A stretch of 64,000 nt of DNA, from positions 385,654 through 449,653 of the forward strand of contig JAJEKV010000114.1 in NCBI GenBank assembly GCA_021234155.1, written 5' to 3'. The first letter of the stretch is position 1; each line of letters starts with the position of its first letter. Below the pieces are notes generated by a model that saw only the letters and a list, made by a program, of their open reading frames with translations, did not search any database and was not told where the DNA came from. Source of the stretch: Isoetes taiwanensis. Its lineage: Eukaryota > Streptophyta > Lycopodiopsida > Isoetales > Isoetaceae. Below, one piece after another: positions 13,135 through 24,500 of the stretch. A program made the position numbers and the translations under genes.

Positions 13135-13516
13135 ATGAAGAAAGAATCACCAATCGATATTTAAGGGACAATCCAGACCTCCGCACTGTGATTATGGCCA
13201 ACGATACGGGGAGTACCCGGAGTGGGGCGATGATGATTACGAGGTAGCGGAACCTGCAGAACAAGGAGAGCCCTATGATCCAGCTAAAGGATTGGAAGTA
13301 GTCAACATTCTCAGAGAACGGGCCTTTGAGGACTTACAGCAGACTCTTCGTCGAACATGGGATTACTGGGACATGACAAGGCATGAGGCTTTTGCTGATG
13401 CCAACGATCACTTGTGGCAGATTTTCTACGCGCGAAGAAGGCTTTTTAATCTCCTTATCATTAGCCCCACGCTAGACTACCAACCTGTCATCCGTGCCCG
13501 GCTCGCTACAAGGTAG
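13135..13516 (+). pseudogene. Unidentified ORF upstream of gag in the chromovirus
   Basis: An open frame reads through an acidic, Tyr-rich stretch (YGEYPEWGDDDYEVAEPAE) into LRERAFEDLQQTLRRTWDYW and ARRRLFNLLI, ending at a stop at 13514-13516. The even, codon-like composition looks like real coding sequence. In the frame shown there is no good ATG before the conserved-looking part; an ATG at 13135 lies in another frame, so a 1-base slip may have separated start and body. A polyadenylation-like AATAAA follows at about 13717, then a (TC)n tract near 13751, before gag begins at 13840. It may be an additional ORF of the element or captured host sequence. I do not recognise the family. Confidence 0.4.
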
Positions 13517-13839
13517 TCGGTCAGACGCTGTGAGCCGTTCGCTACTCTATCTTGTACCCTTTTGCGCAGCCCTAGGCCCGGTTTCCTCAGTTTTGCTATG
13601 TTTATGTGTGAGTTGAGATATTGTCCATGTATAATATCTATCTTTGTGTTATATCACTTTAAGTTTTGTAACTACCAATGTAATGATCTCTAATGTAACG
13701 ACTGTTCTCACTTATAATAAAGATCTCTTCTATTGTGCTCTCCTATCTACTCTCTCTCTCTCTCTCTTGCAATACTATCCGAAATGATCTTGTTTGTGAG
13801 ACTTGATGTCACTGTAATTCTGCTTATATCCTTTTTTTT

Positions 13840-15213
13840 ATGGTTAATATAGACGGTGCACGTAACGCCGCCTGGCAGACACCCTCGAATGCCAATAGGC
13901 TAACACCCGAGCAAGAACTTATGTTGATGAAGAGGCAATTAGTCGAGTTACAAACTTATGTGTTAAACGCCAATCCCCCACAGCATGTGCAGGAAGATGG
14001 ACCGGAGTTACCTCCGTTACCGCCAAGTCCACCACAACAGCAGCCACCTGCACCTCAACCAGGCCCCGAGCCTGCACAAAGGAGGCACCATTCCAAACGG
14101 CGTCGGAGTTCCTCTAGGGGTAGTGCCACCTCCTCACAATCAGCCACTTCTGTGTCCTCTGAGTCATCCGTATCATCTGGTGACCATCCAAAGCGCCGGG
14201 ACAAGGAGTACCGTAAGACGGTTGATACGGCCATACCAGTATATGGAAAAATAGGAAACTGGCCCAGTTTGATGGGAAATCTAGAGGCGGACTGAATGCA
14301 GAGTCCTGGTTGGACGAGATGAAGGAGTTTGGAAAATCCTATGGTATGACAGAAAAGGATACAGGAAAGGTTGCCACCACAAACCTTACAGGAGCTGCCC
14401 GTATTTGGTGGAAGGGCTATGCTCGAGCCAAGCATCTAGTGACGTAAGGGTGCAAGTTTAAAAAAGTTCGCGAAGTTTTAAGTCGCGATTATGTGCCTCG
14501 GGCGCACAAATGCCAACAGATTCAAACTTTTTACAAAAGTTAGAGCAAAAGAGTATGCCTGCTCGTGCCTATACAGATGAATTCATACCGGAGGTCAGAT
14601 GTGCCGGGTATGAAAAAAAAGAGGGCGGTGGAGGGTTATATTGAAGGGTTGGCCCCTCAATTAAACGAATGGTTAAGGCCATCGACCCCAAGTCGATTCT
14701 GCAGAGGCGTGCAGGCTAAGGCATTGAGCCTTGAAGAAGATACGCCCGGGGCAGCATCAACGCCCAAAGATCCTACTCCAAAGCCCACTGCATACACATC
14801 TTATAAGGGCCGTTTCACCCAACCGGCCCTCTCAATAACCCTAACGGCCGCCAGAAAGAAAGTCACCTTCAAGACGCCCGGATAAACCGAACAATGCCGG
14901 AAGGAAGTTCGGAACCTCTTACAGGCCCATTCCCAAAGAGGCCCAAGAACAGCTCGCCGAGATAAGGCATGCTTTCTGTGTGTATGCGCCCGGGCACTTC
15001 ATGCAGAATTGTCCTTATGTCACGCAGACGCCCAAACCGCCATGGCCGACCTGATTGGGATGACCTCGAAGTCCACACCACCGCCGAGGAGGAGGCTCCC
15101 CGAATACATTCACGCGGAGTCCATATCCTTGCAGCCATTGAAACCGCAATGCCGAAAGTCAACCTGCCGGCCATTTCCACCATAGGTCAAGTAGACAAAG
15201 CAAACCTTTCATA
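13840..15213 (+). pseudogene. gag (capsid/nucleocapsid) of the chromovirus, frameshifted
   Basis: Gag forms the virus-like particle and packages the RNA. The first frame (13840-14294) begins with ATG, has LTPEQELMLMKRQLVEL, then a Pro/Gln-rich and Ser/Arg-rich linker. After a slip near 14258 the capsid domain continues as AESWLDEMKEFGKSYGMTEK...LTGAARIWWKGYA, the retrotransposon gag signature ending in WW. A later frame has AVEGYIEGLAPQLNEWLRPS and AKALSLEE. At about 14966-15010 a zinc knuckle is recognisable (CF..., then PGHFMQNCP) but split by a small indel. At least four frame breaks make it non-functional. Confidence 0.8.
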
Positions 15214-15216
15214 ATT

Positions 15217-15585
15217 CTGATGGGTACGGGTAGTACACATAATTTTGCTTCTCCTAGAATGGCCTGTATTGCGGCTTGAAACTTTGAGATCCCGACCGAA
15301 GCCCTGGCCTTCACTTTAGCTGGTAAGATTAGACATACTCATGGTCAGCCGTGATTAACCTTAAGATGCAGTTAGGTGCACCCGCTGCCTTGGGTGCCGA
15401 AGTTAATGGATATTGGCAAATATGATCTCATTGTTGGTATGGAATTTTGGCATCCAAGAAAGGCCAATATAGATCATGCGAAACGGAAGTTACCTTTAAC
15501 GCAGCCTAATGGAGCCCGCAGAACTATAAAAGGTGATCCATTCAACCCTATTATGCAAAATCTATGTCCATCGTGCGTTAGATAA
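15217..15585 (+). pseudogene. Retropepsin-like protease segment, active-site Asp lost
   Basis: The plus frame reads IILMGTGSTHNFASPRMA, matching the D-T/S-G-S-x-x-N-F active site of Ty3/gypsy proteases, but with Gly where the catalytic Asp should be. After a stop and a frame change it continues at about 15405-15470 with GKYDLIVGMEFWHPRKANID, the typical D-x-I-L/V-G-x-x-W-L block. The missing Asp and internal stops mean no activity. Confidence 0.75.
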
Positions 15586-15892
15586 AGCTATATACGCAAG
15601 GATAAGCTCCTCTGTGTCATTAGACTTGCCTCCATTGAGTCAGATGCTAAACAGAAGCAAGCAATCGATACCTTGCCAGAGGGATTTGCTAATCTTCTCC
15701 GAGAATTTAGCGATCTTTTTCCAGATGGGATCCAGAAGCTTCCTCCTCTTAGAGGGGTAGAATGTGAAATAGTTTTTAGAACCTGTGTACTAAGCCTACC
15801 AAGAAGGCCCCGTGCATCGCATGAGTCCCCCTCAATTAGCGAGAGCTTTAAAAGCAACCGTGAGTTATTAAATCTAGGTTTCATTCGTCCTA

Positions 15893-16310
15893 GTGTTTCA
15901 CTTTTTTGTTAAGAAGAAGGATGGCTCCTTGAGGATGTGTATTGATTATCGGCAACTCAATAAGCATACCATCAAAAATTGCTATGCTTTGCCTAGGGCA
16001 GATGATCTAATGGACCAGTTGCAAGGGGCCAGGTATTTCAAAGATTGATTTACGCTCCGGATATCATCAAATAAGGATTAAGGAGGGGGACATCCATATC
16101 GCCGCGACTAGATATGGGCATTATGAATTTACCGTCATGCCTTTTGGATTAACTAATGCCCCCCCAACTTTTATGCGGTTAATGAATGATGTCTTCCGCC
16201 AATACTTGGATGATTTTGTTGTTATTTTCTTTGACGACATTCTCATCTATAGTAAAACACTAGAGGAGCATGAGAAACATCTTCGCTTGGCCCTACAAAA
16301 GTGAAGACGT
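15893..16310 (+). pseudogene. Reverse transcriptase of the chromovirus, frameshifted
   Basis: Clear RT blocks are present over two frames: [40 protein letters not shown], then after a slip near 16040 [19 protein letters not shown] and [20 protein letters not shown]. The catalytic box FFDDILIYS lies at about 16228-16254. The frame ends in a stop near 16303. Without the indels this would be a standard Ty3/gypsy RT. Confidence 0.9.
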
Positions 16311-16358
16311 CATCAGCTCTTTGCCAAGTTCTCGAAGTGCAAGTTTGCCACTCTAAAG

Positions 16359-17035
16359 GTGGACTATTTAGGCCATGTTATTTCGGCCGAAGGAATTGCT
16401 ACGGATCCAGCCAAGATAGAAGCAGTCAAGGATTGGCCCATTCCTGGTAATGTGTCAGAGGTCCGAAGTTTCTTGGGATTGGCAGGATATTACCGGAAAT
16501 TTGTTAAGGATTTTGCAAAAATTGCAGCACCGCTTACCGACCTTACAAAGCATGAGAAAGTCAAGGATTGGATGGAGCATTGGAAAGCAAAGGTCCAGGA
16601 CAGTTTTCAGAAACTTAAGGCCGTTTTGACATCAGCACCAGTCCTCACATTGCCGGACCCGGAAAAGGACAAGATAGTAGCAACAGATGCTAGTAAGATT
16701 GCTACAGGCTTAGTTCTCATGCAAGACGAAAGGGTTATAGCCTACGATTCTAAGAAGATGAATGAGACAGAACAACGCTACCCTACCCATGATTAGGAAT
16801 TGTTGGCTGTCGTTCGCGCTTTGCGGATATGGAGACACTACCTTCTTGGTAGAAGGTTCCACCTTGATACGGATCATCAGAGTCTCCGTTATCTATCAAC
16901 CCAGCCAAATCTCAACCTCCGTCAGAGAAGATGGATGGAATTTTTGGAGGAGTACGATTTTGAGATTATGTATAAACCTGGGAAACACAATGTGGTTGCC
17001 GACGCGTTGTCACGCCATCCTCTCCTAACGCGAAC
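16359..17035 (+). pseudogene. RNase H domain of the chromovirus
   Basis: The RT connection reads [13 protein letters not shown] and [19 protein letters not shown]. RNase H follows with [17 protein letters not shown] (first catalytic Asp), [49 protein letters not shown] and KHNVVADALSR. One stop (TAG at 16795-16797) replaces the residue before ELLAVV. In related elements this position is a charged or polar residue, so a single change is enough to explain it. Confidence 0.9.
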
Positions 17036-17040
17036 CCATT

Positions 17041-18290
17041 GTAACGCAATTTCCACGCTCACCAGTGAGTTTGGGAAGTGGATCCAGACCTTAGCCACAG
17101 ATCTCGAGTTCCATGATGTTTGTGATAGTTTGAATAAGGAGGCACGCACTGATAAGGAACGTGAAGCTTTCCGTTCATATAAGAAAGAGGGTAATTTCTT
17201 ATACCACAAAGATAAGTTATGTGTACCTGAAACTTCAGGAGTACGTAAGCTTATTCTGCATGACACACACAACAGCCCTATAGCGGGACATGCAGGTTTC
17301 ATGAAAACCTATTTCAAAATCCGCTCCAGGTATTTCTGGCCTTCTATGAAGAAGGATATTGCCAGGTATATTAAGCGTAAATTGTCGGGTGTGTCAAGAA
17401 ACCAAGGTCGAAAGCAGCTATGGATCCCGGGAATTGCAACCTTTAGACGTGCCCAATGCCAAATGGGAAGTGATAACCATGGATTTTATTGTGGGCCTTC
17501 CACGTACTCTCCGTGGTTATGACGCATTGATGGTAGTGGTCGACAAATTATCGAAGATGGCTCATTTCTTGCCATGTCGCACTACGGATACAGCTTTCGA
17601 TACTGCTTTGTTGTTCACAAAGGAGATCTTCAGATTGCATGGAATGCCACGAGTTATAGTATCCGACAGGGACCCCAAGTTTGTAAGTGCATTCTGGAAA
17701 GATTTCTTCACCACCATCCAAACCAAGCTTGCTATGAGTACGGCATATCATCCTCACAGATGGTCAGACAGAACGTACAAATCGCATTATAGAAGATATG
17801 CTATGGAGTTATGTGTGGAGTAAGCAATCACAATGGGCTGACTATATTTACTTGGTAGAATTTGCCTATAATAGCATGAAACAGGAATCCTCCAGAATGT
17901 CTCCCTTCATGATAAATTATGGTTATCAATGCCTTACTCTAGACACATGGCATAATCCCGTTTCTAAGGTAAAGGTTTCTCAAAAACTCCTCTTGGAAAT
18001 GCAAGCTTTGGTTGAAGAAACTTGCTGGCAGCACGCAGTCGTCAGAAGAGTGTCGCAGATAAGCATAGAACCCCACGAGTCTTTCAGGTGGGCGAATCAG
18101 TTTGGCTTAAGATCAAGGTCAAACAGGCCAAATTTAAGATTGGTAACTGCAAGAAACTGGCACCCAGATGGGCTGGGCCGTTCAAAATCATTGAACGTGT
18201 TGGAGAACAGGCATATCGCTTGGATTTGGCCACCCCGCTTGAAGATCCACAAGGGCTTTCACGTGAGTCTTCTGAAACAACACACCCCTG
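17041..18290 (+). pseudogene. Integrase of the chromovirus, frameshifted
   Basis: The HHCC zinc-binding N-terminus is visible as LHDTHNSPIAGHAGFMKT, then after a slip near 17373 NCRVCQETK. The catalytic core has EVITMDFIVGLPRT (first Asp), IVSDRDPKFVSAFW (second Asp) and, after a 1-base slip near 17758, DGQTERTNRIIEDML with the third catalytic acidic residue (Glu). LVEFAYNSMKQESSRMSPF follows. The three catalytic acidic residues are intact, but the frame breaks separate them. Confidence 0.9.
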
Positions 18291-18597
18291 ATCCAGAGGA
18301 GATTTTGGATACCCCAACCCTCCTAGAAATGACAGAGGAGCAGCTGGAGATAGTGCCTGAAGCTCTTCTTGATCGAGCTTATAAACAAACCAGAAGGACT
18401 CAAATGTTGCAATACTTGGTTAAGTGGAAACACTTACCAGTTGAGGATGCTACCTGGGTGATGAAGATAGACCTTGAGAAGCACTATCCGGTTTTCATGC
18501 GGGAATCTCAGGGCCGCACCATCAACGATGCTATCAACCCCGCAGACGGCGGTAAGCTTGGAAGCTTGATTGCCCCGTTTAACGCTCCAGAGGGGTA
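18291..18597 (+). pseudogene. Chromodomain at the integrase C-terminus
   Basis: After the integrase C-terminal region (LAPRWAGPFKIIERVG at about 18155-18200, in another frame) the frame reads EEQLEIVPEALLDRAYKQTR, then QYLVKWKHLPVEDATWV, then a stop at 18596-18598. The L-V-K-W-x-x-L-x-x-x-x-x-T-W-E/V pattern is the chromodomain signature that directs chromoviruses to particular chromatin. Val stands where Glu is usual. Confidence 0.8.
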
Positions 18598-19196
18598 GAT
18601 GCATCGTAAGTAACAATAGTTACCGATGATGAGATCACCTTTGTGTTCTCTAGGACGTGGTGTACTGTCGATGTTGACATGACCACGAATTGCTTGCAAA
18701 GCATGTAGTTGATAGGCTGCGTTCATCTCGGCTATAATGGGAACTTGACCATTCCTTATGCCGCAATGAATTGCAAACTATAGACATGATAGGTTCCCTT
18801 GTAGATAGGATTTTCTCTTAAATATTATAGGGGGTGGTCCCTTCAACCACAATCTATTTATATTACATATATATACTGATATATTGACATGTGCAGGCCA
18901 GTAAGCAGTTCGTGACCTGCCCATGTATACAGGGTTGCTGATGGCCCAACTTCTTCAGTTTCATTTTGTCTACATGTGTCGTTTTCTTGTCACTGTGATG
19001 TTTTAAATTGGACTTCGGTCCTCAAACTTTTGTTTGATCATCTTGTGAAATGCACCTTGGTGCTTAAACTTTGATATGTTTCAAATTTCAATGTACTACT
19101 CTCTAAAATAAGCAATTATCTTCCTTCTTAAGTATACTTTCTCTTATTTCAGTTCTTTCATAAACTAACCCCAATGCTGAGGACAACATTATTTCT
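18598..19196 (+). other. 3' untranslated part of the chromovirus
   Basis: Non-coding stretch between the chromodomain stop and the polypurine tract. No other ORF or structure is evident. Confidence 0.6.
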
Positions 19197-19209
19197 AAGG
19201 AGGGGAGAA
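19197..19209 (+). promoter_or_regulatory. Polypurine tract of the chromovirus
   Basis: AAGGAGGGGAGAA sits immediately before TGTGACGATCC, the start of the 3' LTR. Such a tract primes plus-strand DNA synthesis. Its exact abutment to the LTR start confirms the boundary. Confidence 0.85.
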
Positions 19210-20725
19210 TGTGACGATCCAAGTATTTATATGGTATACGTATAAATATACTGACACGTCACCCAGTAAAGGTACGCCACCATGGGGTATTGTAACCTAG
19301 GGGGTTGACCTAAAAGGATGCTAATTTAATTATTAAGGATAATAACTTATGATTAGGGAATTAATGTCTAAATGGGTTAATTAAGTTAATTAATGCTTTG
19401 GGAAGGCGCCACCTGGCCTAAATCGATTGGCCAGCATGGGGAATTCCAATTTGGGTCATCAACTTGACCCCTATCCCTAATTGACCCCATAATCGACCAA
19501 GAGGAGCAGTAGCTGAGCGGCCACCCTTGCTGAGCGCCCAATTTACCTGTGTGACCAGTACTGAGCGCCAAGTCCAAGGAGGATGGAGATACCGAATGAT
19601 AATGGATCTAGCAGGAACTCAGGTGGGTGGTTAGTATAGCTTGATGTTCTAGACTAGCCTGATTCGATATTTGCTCATGAATGTTGGATTGATAGGTCTT
19701 TGCATGAGTATTACTCTTGAAATGGGGGAATTAAGGGCGGGGTAGAGACCTCCGAGCCATATGTAGTAGTATGCTCCTAGGTAGATCCATGTATTTCCCA
19801 TTAGATGCGGCATGTGTACAGGAGACCACCGGGTCATAGATGCTATGGAATGGCTTAGCACCAGAGAAGGGACGCAGTGGTGAAGCGGGGGTGGGGTCTT
19901 GCATGAGCATAAAAGGCTCCTGAGACTCCTACAGTGGGCTAGGCCTGATAGCCGGTCACGTAGAGGGCCGGGTATGGGTCTGACACTCCCTGGGTGTAGG
20001 GGTGTGACCCGTATGGGGCGTCATGCACTTTGAGTAGATTTAGGATGAGTAAGTCGGGTACGGATGCGGGGGTCGCTGATGCGGCACGTATTCTCTAGCT
20101 CACCCATGGAACCACTGCGATCCTGGAAGGGGACACTTCCCTGACCTGCCTCATCGGACCAGGGCCTCATGAACCCTGGAGTAGGCTCGAGGGGTGATAC
20201 CTTGAGTCTGCGTCTCCGGAAGGCTATAGCGATGCCATAGCATGAATCGACCCATCTGCAAAGTGTGCACAGGAGGGGCGGATGGAGTGGACAACCCTAG
20301 CCGATGTTCTATGCCAGCCAACGCCAGGTTATACCTCTGTCTGTTGATCTCTTGAGACCGAGCCGTCAGTCCATCCTCACAGGAGTCTGAACTGGGGTAG
20401 AACCTGGGGTTTGGGGTGTTTTCCTTAGGACTCGATGCATATTCCTTGCCGTTAGTATTTGGATGGATGTGCCACCCTTCGTGGTGGATATTTATATATG
20501 ATTTATGCTGTGTGCTAACATGTATTCAGGCTTCCGCGACTTAGGAGTCCTACTGAAGGCGTGGGCCGAATGACACCTCCGTGTCCTTCACTCGGGCTCC
20601 TCTTACGGAAGGCCCGGGATAGACGGAGGGCCCTGCTCATGGCGGGATGGTCGCCATGGGAGGGGAAAGTCCCCGTATGTGTACGGCCGGGGGCCGTATA
20701 TATTCAGGGAGCGTCACACGAGGTA
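19210..20725 (+). repeat. 3' LTR of the chromovirus
   Basis: It begins TGTGACGATCC after the polypurine tract and aligns with 7690-9285 until about 20725. Beyond that point the sequences diverge, so the true 3' end may be slightly eroded. Numerous indels relative to the 5' LTR indicate age. Confidence 0.85.
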
Positions 20726-22060
20726 TGCGCCTCATGCTTATCCTCCTCTACCTCTACCCTTGTTAGTATCTTTGAGCCTTGTTTCATTAGAAGCAAATTG
20801 TCAATCTACCATGCCTAAAACATACTATCTCGTGACAACAAAAGTAAGGATCTCATTAGAAAGATCAATATCTCTTGTTTCAATATTTGTCATTATCATA
20901 TTAAATCTCACGAAATAATATCAAATCTTCTTTCTCATTATGTTCATTTTCTTAATGATGAGAGGAAGCTTTTACCTTATAGTTCGTAATGACATATAGA
21001 TTCACATTTATTTTGGAGAAAGACCTCTTAGCTTTACGAAATACTAGGCCCTACTCATGTACAAATTATTTCTTTAGGTTTTTTAACCCCTCAATTGTGG
21101 AGCTTCTAACTTTATTGTCCTCATCTGCCTTGCCTTAGCATCTTCTTTAACCTTCTTATTTTTCAATTTTGACTTTTTATCTCCTTTAGCTCCTTGCTCT
21201 CATGAGGTCAACTAAATTGCAAAGATTGACTTCCTCACCTGAAAGCATATACCTTCTCTATAAACTTCGACAGCATTAAGTGAAGATCCATCAACCCAAC
21301 TCATCATAGCTCTAGTACCAATGATATGGTAAAAGAAAATACAAGCTTTCACTTCCAACTTTTGAGCCTGAGTATATTACTTGACTTAAGCAACTATATA
21401 AGTGAACAACTATATAAATAGTGATTAGATCGCCTATAAAAAACATCACTATTTGGAGTAGACTATATACTTAATCTTATGTTAGCTTTCAAAAAATCAG
21501 TACCCTGGGGGTTCTTTTGGTCATCCTAACATATATGGCGTATCCTCTTTATTATATTTAAATCCCCCGAGCCAAAACCTCAATGAACCTTTGATATTGA
21601 TTATCTCTTTCGTCTACTAGTTCAATCAAATTGCACAATTGGACTATTTTCTTCTCGGAAAATGGATGCAAAACACAAAATCTCTATGCCCTTCCTTTTT
21701 TTAATGGCAAGGTTGATTTTTTATTTTCGTCCACCGAAAATACATAATAAGATTGAACGACCTAGTCACTTTAATAAGAATCTTCTTAAAACGGATATTC
21801 TCAAAACAAAAAATGACATTTCTTATAAAAAGGAAGTGATTGATATATGACACGAAACCAGAGATATATGCTTTAATATAAAAGTTCCAAAAACGGAGCA
21901 AAGTTCTACCCTTATCAACACTTCTATGTTTTTAGATTGAATAGTTGCAGAATCATTTCCTTAAAGCCTGCACACTTGGTAGCCTCCAAAAGGTCTTACC
22001 AGGTCAAAATTTGTGCAGCAGTCAAATATATTCAGCATTTCATCGAACTCTAGGATGCTA
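20726..22060. other. AT-rich intergenic, no gene recognised
   Basis: No coding family, RNA gene or clear repeat was recognised. The two 60-70-codon open frames (21662-21901, opposite strands) are AT-rich and look like chance. Confidence 0.4.
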
Positions 22061-22084
22061 TAATGTTGTTTATTCAGGAAGACC

Positions 22085-22590
22085 TGTATTTTTTGGAGTT
22101 TTGGCTAAAATCCAGAAAGCCAATAATCTGTGGTTGTTGGCTAATCACATGTATGGCGGAAATCTCGAAAGCCAATAATCTGGTGGTGTTGGCTAATGAA
22201 GCAGTCAAACATATTCAGCATCTCATCTGGCTTCTGGATGCTATAGTATTGTTTATTCTGAGACACCCCTAGTTTTTGGGATTTTGGCTGAAATCCAGAA
22301 AACTAATAATCTGTGGTCGTTGGCTAATGACATATACGGCCGATGGCCAAATTCAGATCGCCAGTAATCTATGGCCGTTGGCATCGTTTTTGGGGTTTTG
22401 GCTAAAATCCAGATTGGCATATTTTTTGGGGGTTTGGTTGAAATCCAGAAAGCCAATAATCTGTGGTCGTTGGCTAATGGCATATATGGCCGAATTTAGA
22501 TCATTATCTCTGGCCGTTGGCTAACGTTGGCTAATGGCATATATGGCCGAATTCAGATCATTATCTCTGGCCGTTCGCTAATGACATATA
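22085..22590 (+). repeat. Irregular tandem repeat built on a 'GCCAATAATCTGTGG' unit
   Basis: At least five imperfect units share TTTTGGCTAAAATCCAGAAA, GCCAATAATCTGTGGTCG and TTGGCTAATGGCATATATGG, with spacing from about 60 to 110 bases. The last two units (about 22465-22580) are nearly identical, including CAGATCATTATCTCTGGCCG. The open frames in both strands here are by-products of the repeat. Confidence 0.8.
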
Positions 22591-22643
22591 AATTATACCT
22601 CAACAGATAGATGCCATAGGACGAAACTATACATAGTGACTCT

Positions 22644-22710
22644 TGACGGTTTCGAACTCAAGACATAGTTATTCTAAGACTAGTGTGTTACCACTAGACC
22701 AAAGGCCCAG
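22644..22710 (-). repeat. tRNA-derived sequence (SINE head or tRNA relic), minus strand
   Basis: On the minus strand this reads like a tRNA: GGCCTTTGGTCTAGTGGTAA contains an A-box-like TGGTCTAGTGG, and GAGTTCGAAACC is a B-box. The acceptor stem does not pair convincingly, so a functional tRNA is unlikely. A SINE head is the better reading. Confidence 0.5.
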
Positions 22711-24500
22711 ATGCAATGGAAATCCAATATATTTTTCCAAGATACCGCATACCAAAATGGACCTTAGAAACAACAAGGTCCACGTGAAGAAAAAAAGCCT
22801 TTTTGGCTTTACGGCTTTTTTGGCCACCAAAAAGTATCATCCTCGAGCCGAATGCACAATATGGCCAGATCTTGCTTTATGGCTATCTGACCATTGATCA
22901 GGAGAATAATCTTGCATATAACGGGGATCAAGCAATTTGGGACACCCCTTGGGATTCCTGGAATCAAAATAAATGTCTAAAACTACCTAGATATTGAAGA
23001 AAAACTCAAAAATACTGCATGGTAGGCCTTATATTTATCTATAAATGAAATTTGAATACAAGGGGAGATGAATATGAGGTCCCATCCATGGATGGATGGA
23101 TGGATGGATGCGCAATTAACAAGTGAACATACAATGATGCACCTGTAATTAACAAGCCATCATTTAATAAAACAAGGAAAAAATGAAGTAAACAAAGCCT
23201 CTAATACAATGATGCACCAGCATTTAGCAAGCCATCATTGCATAAGCAAGAGTAACAAACCTCTAGAATTATGCTGGACCTACAATTGACAAGCTATAAA
23301 ATGTATGTCGTGCTTGTTGTTGCAGAAGTTGCCTCAAGTTGGACCACCATAGGAATGATGATGCCATCAAGTTGTCCCTTCTTGCTAACTCAGCTGCATC
23401 TGCTTAATAAAAACAAAATATACTATGATCCAGCTATTGCTTTCATGAATAAACTTCAGCATATTCAATGTTTTTTTGTGGGATTTTTGTCAAAACAATG
23501 TTTTTTGTGCAAGTAAATCCATCAATATGCATTATTGCAGTAGATATAGCAGTTTCAGAGACCGAAGAAGACCAGAATTCATAAAACAAGCACAAAAAAA
23601 GGCAAGGTGGCTCAATCCCTAAAACCAAATCCTTTGCTTCCTAAAATTCTGTTTTGATCTAGCAAACTTCAACGCTTCACCAGAGCTTCTGCCATGCGAT
23701 CCAATGGAGCTTAACCCCAGCCAATGGCTTACAACTGAGAAGACTGTTTTGGCAAACCAAATCTAACTGGCCAGAGTTTTATCCCTTTACCATAGCAATT
23801 TTGAAGCTTCCAGTTGGGACCCCTAATAGAAACAAGAACCGCAAGAAAGGTTTACCTTGCATGTACAGGATTTACCTCCAAGGGAGGTGGGTCTGCTGCC
23901 ACGATGCATAGAACCTGCAAAATTAATATGCAAAAAACCTCCTAAAAAATATCCCCACAAAAAGTTTCTCTAAAACCAAAATACCAAACTCCCAAATGCA
24001 TGCTGTATGATTCTGTGCAAAATATTGTCTAGAATAGCAATTCTAACCAACTATACTAACCAAACCATTGGGAATTTGATCCAATTGACAAAAAATTCAA
24101 CATTATAGTCTAATAGTAGGAGCACATGAGCCTTTCGATTATGTTGCCATTTGTGAAACAGATTAAAGGAGAAAGACTTTAAACTACTATATCTGCATAG
24201 ATCAGAGCAATTTCTCTACCTTTTGCACCTGGTCTTCACACAAGTATTCATTTGGTTTTCTAAAACTATTAATCCTCAACCACTGGAATATAGTGTGGAT
24301 CATGTAACTTGCATATTATGACCATTAATATCAAACCGCTTCATTCGATTTATTTTATTCAATTGAATTCGTTTTCCTTAAAATGGATATACATTGTTTC
24401 TAGGACCCGAGTATACAAATTGAATTATCATCTCATAATATATTGACTTCCTTGTCATAGAGTCAAAACAATTTGTTGTTATGCTTTCACATGCACAATG
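22711..24500. other. Intergenic with simple repeats, no gene recognised
   Basis: There is an (ATGG)n run at about 23088-23109. Three imperfect copies of ACAATGATGCACC...AAGCCATCAT follow between 23130 and 23240. No coding family was recognised. Confidence 0.5.

Larger units (their letters stand above)
7690..20725 (+). mobile_element. Ty3/gypsy chromovirus LTR retrotransposon, ~13 kb, decayed
   Basis: Two long direct repeats (about 7690-9285 and 19210-20725) flank an internal region. That region encodes, in order, gag, a retropepsin-like segment, reverse transcriptase, RNase H, integrase and a C-terminal chromodomain. Protease-RT-RH-IN is the Ty3/gypsy order, and the chromodomain places it among chromoviruses. 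A purine tract lies directly before the 3' LTR. The LTRs differ by many substitutions and indels, and all coding domains are interrupted, so the insertion is old. No tRNA primer site is obvious after the 5' LTR and I could not see flanking target duplications. The distance from LTR to gag (4.4 kb) is unusually long. Confidence 0.9.

Noticed and set aside
22644-22710. Functional tRNA gene on the minus strand
   Set aside because: A- and B-boxes are present, but the acceptor stem does not pair.
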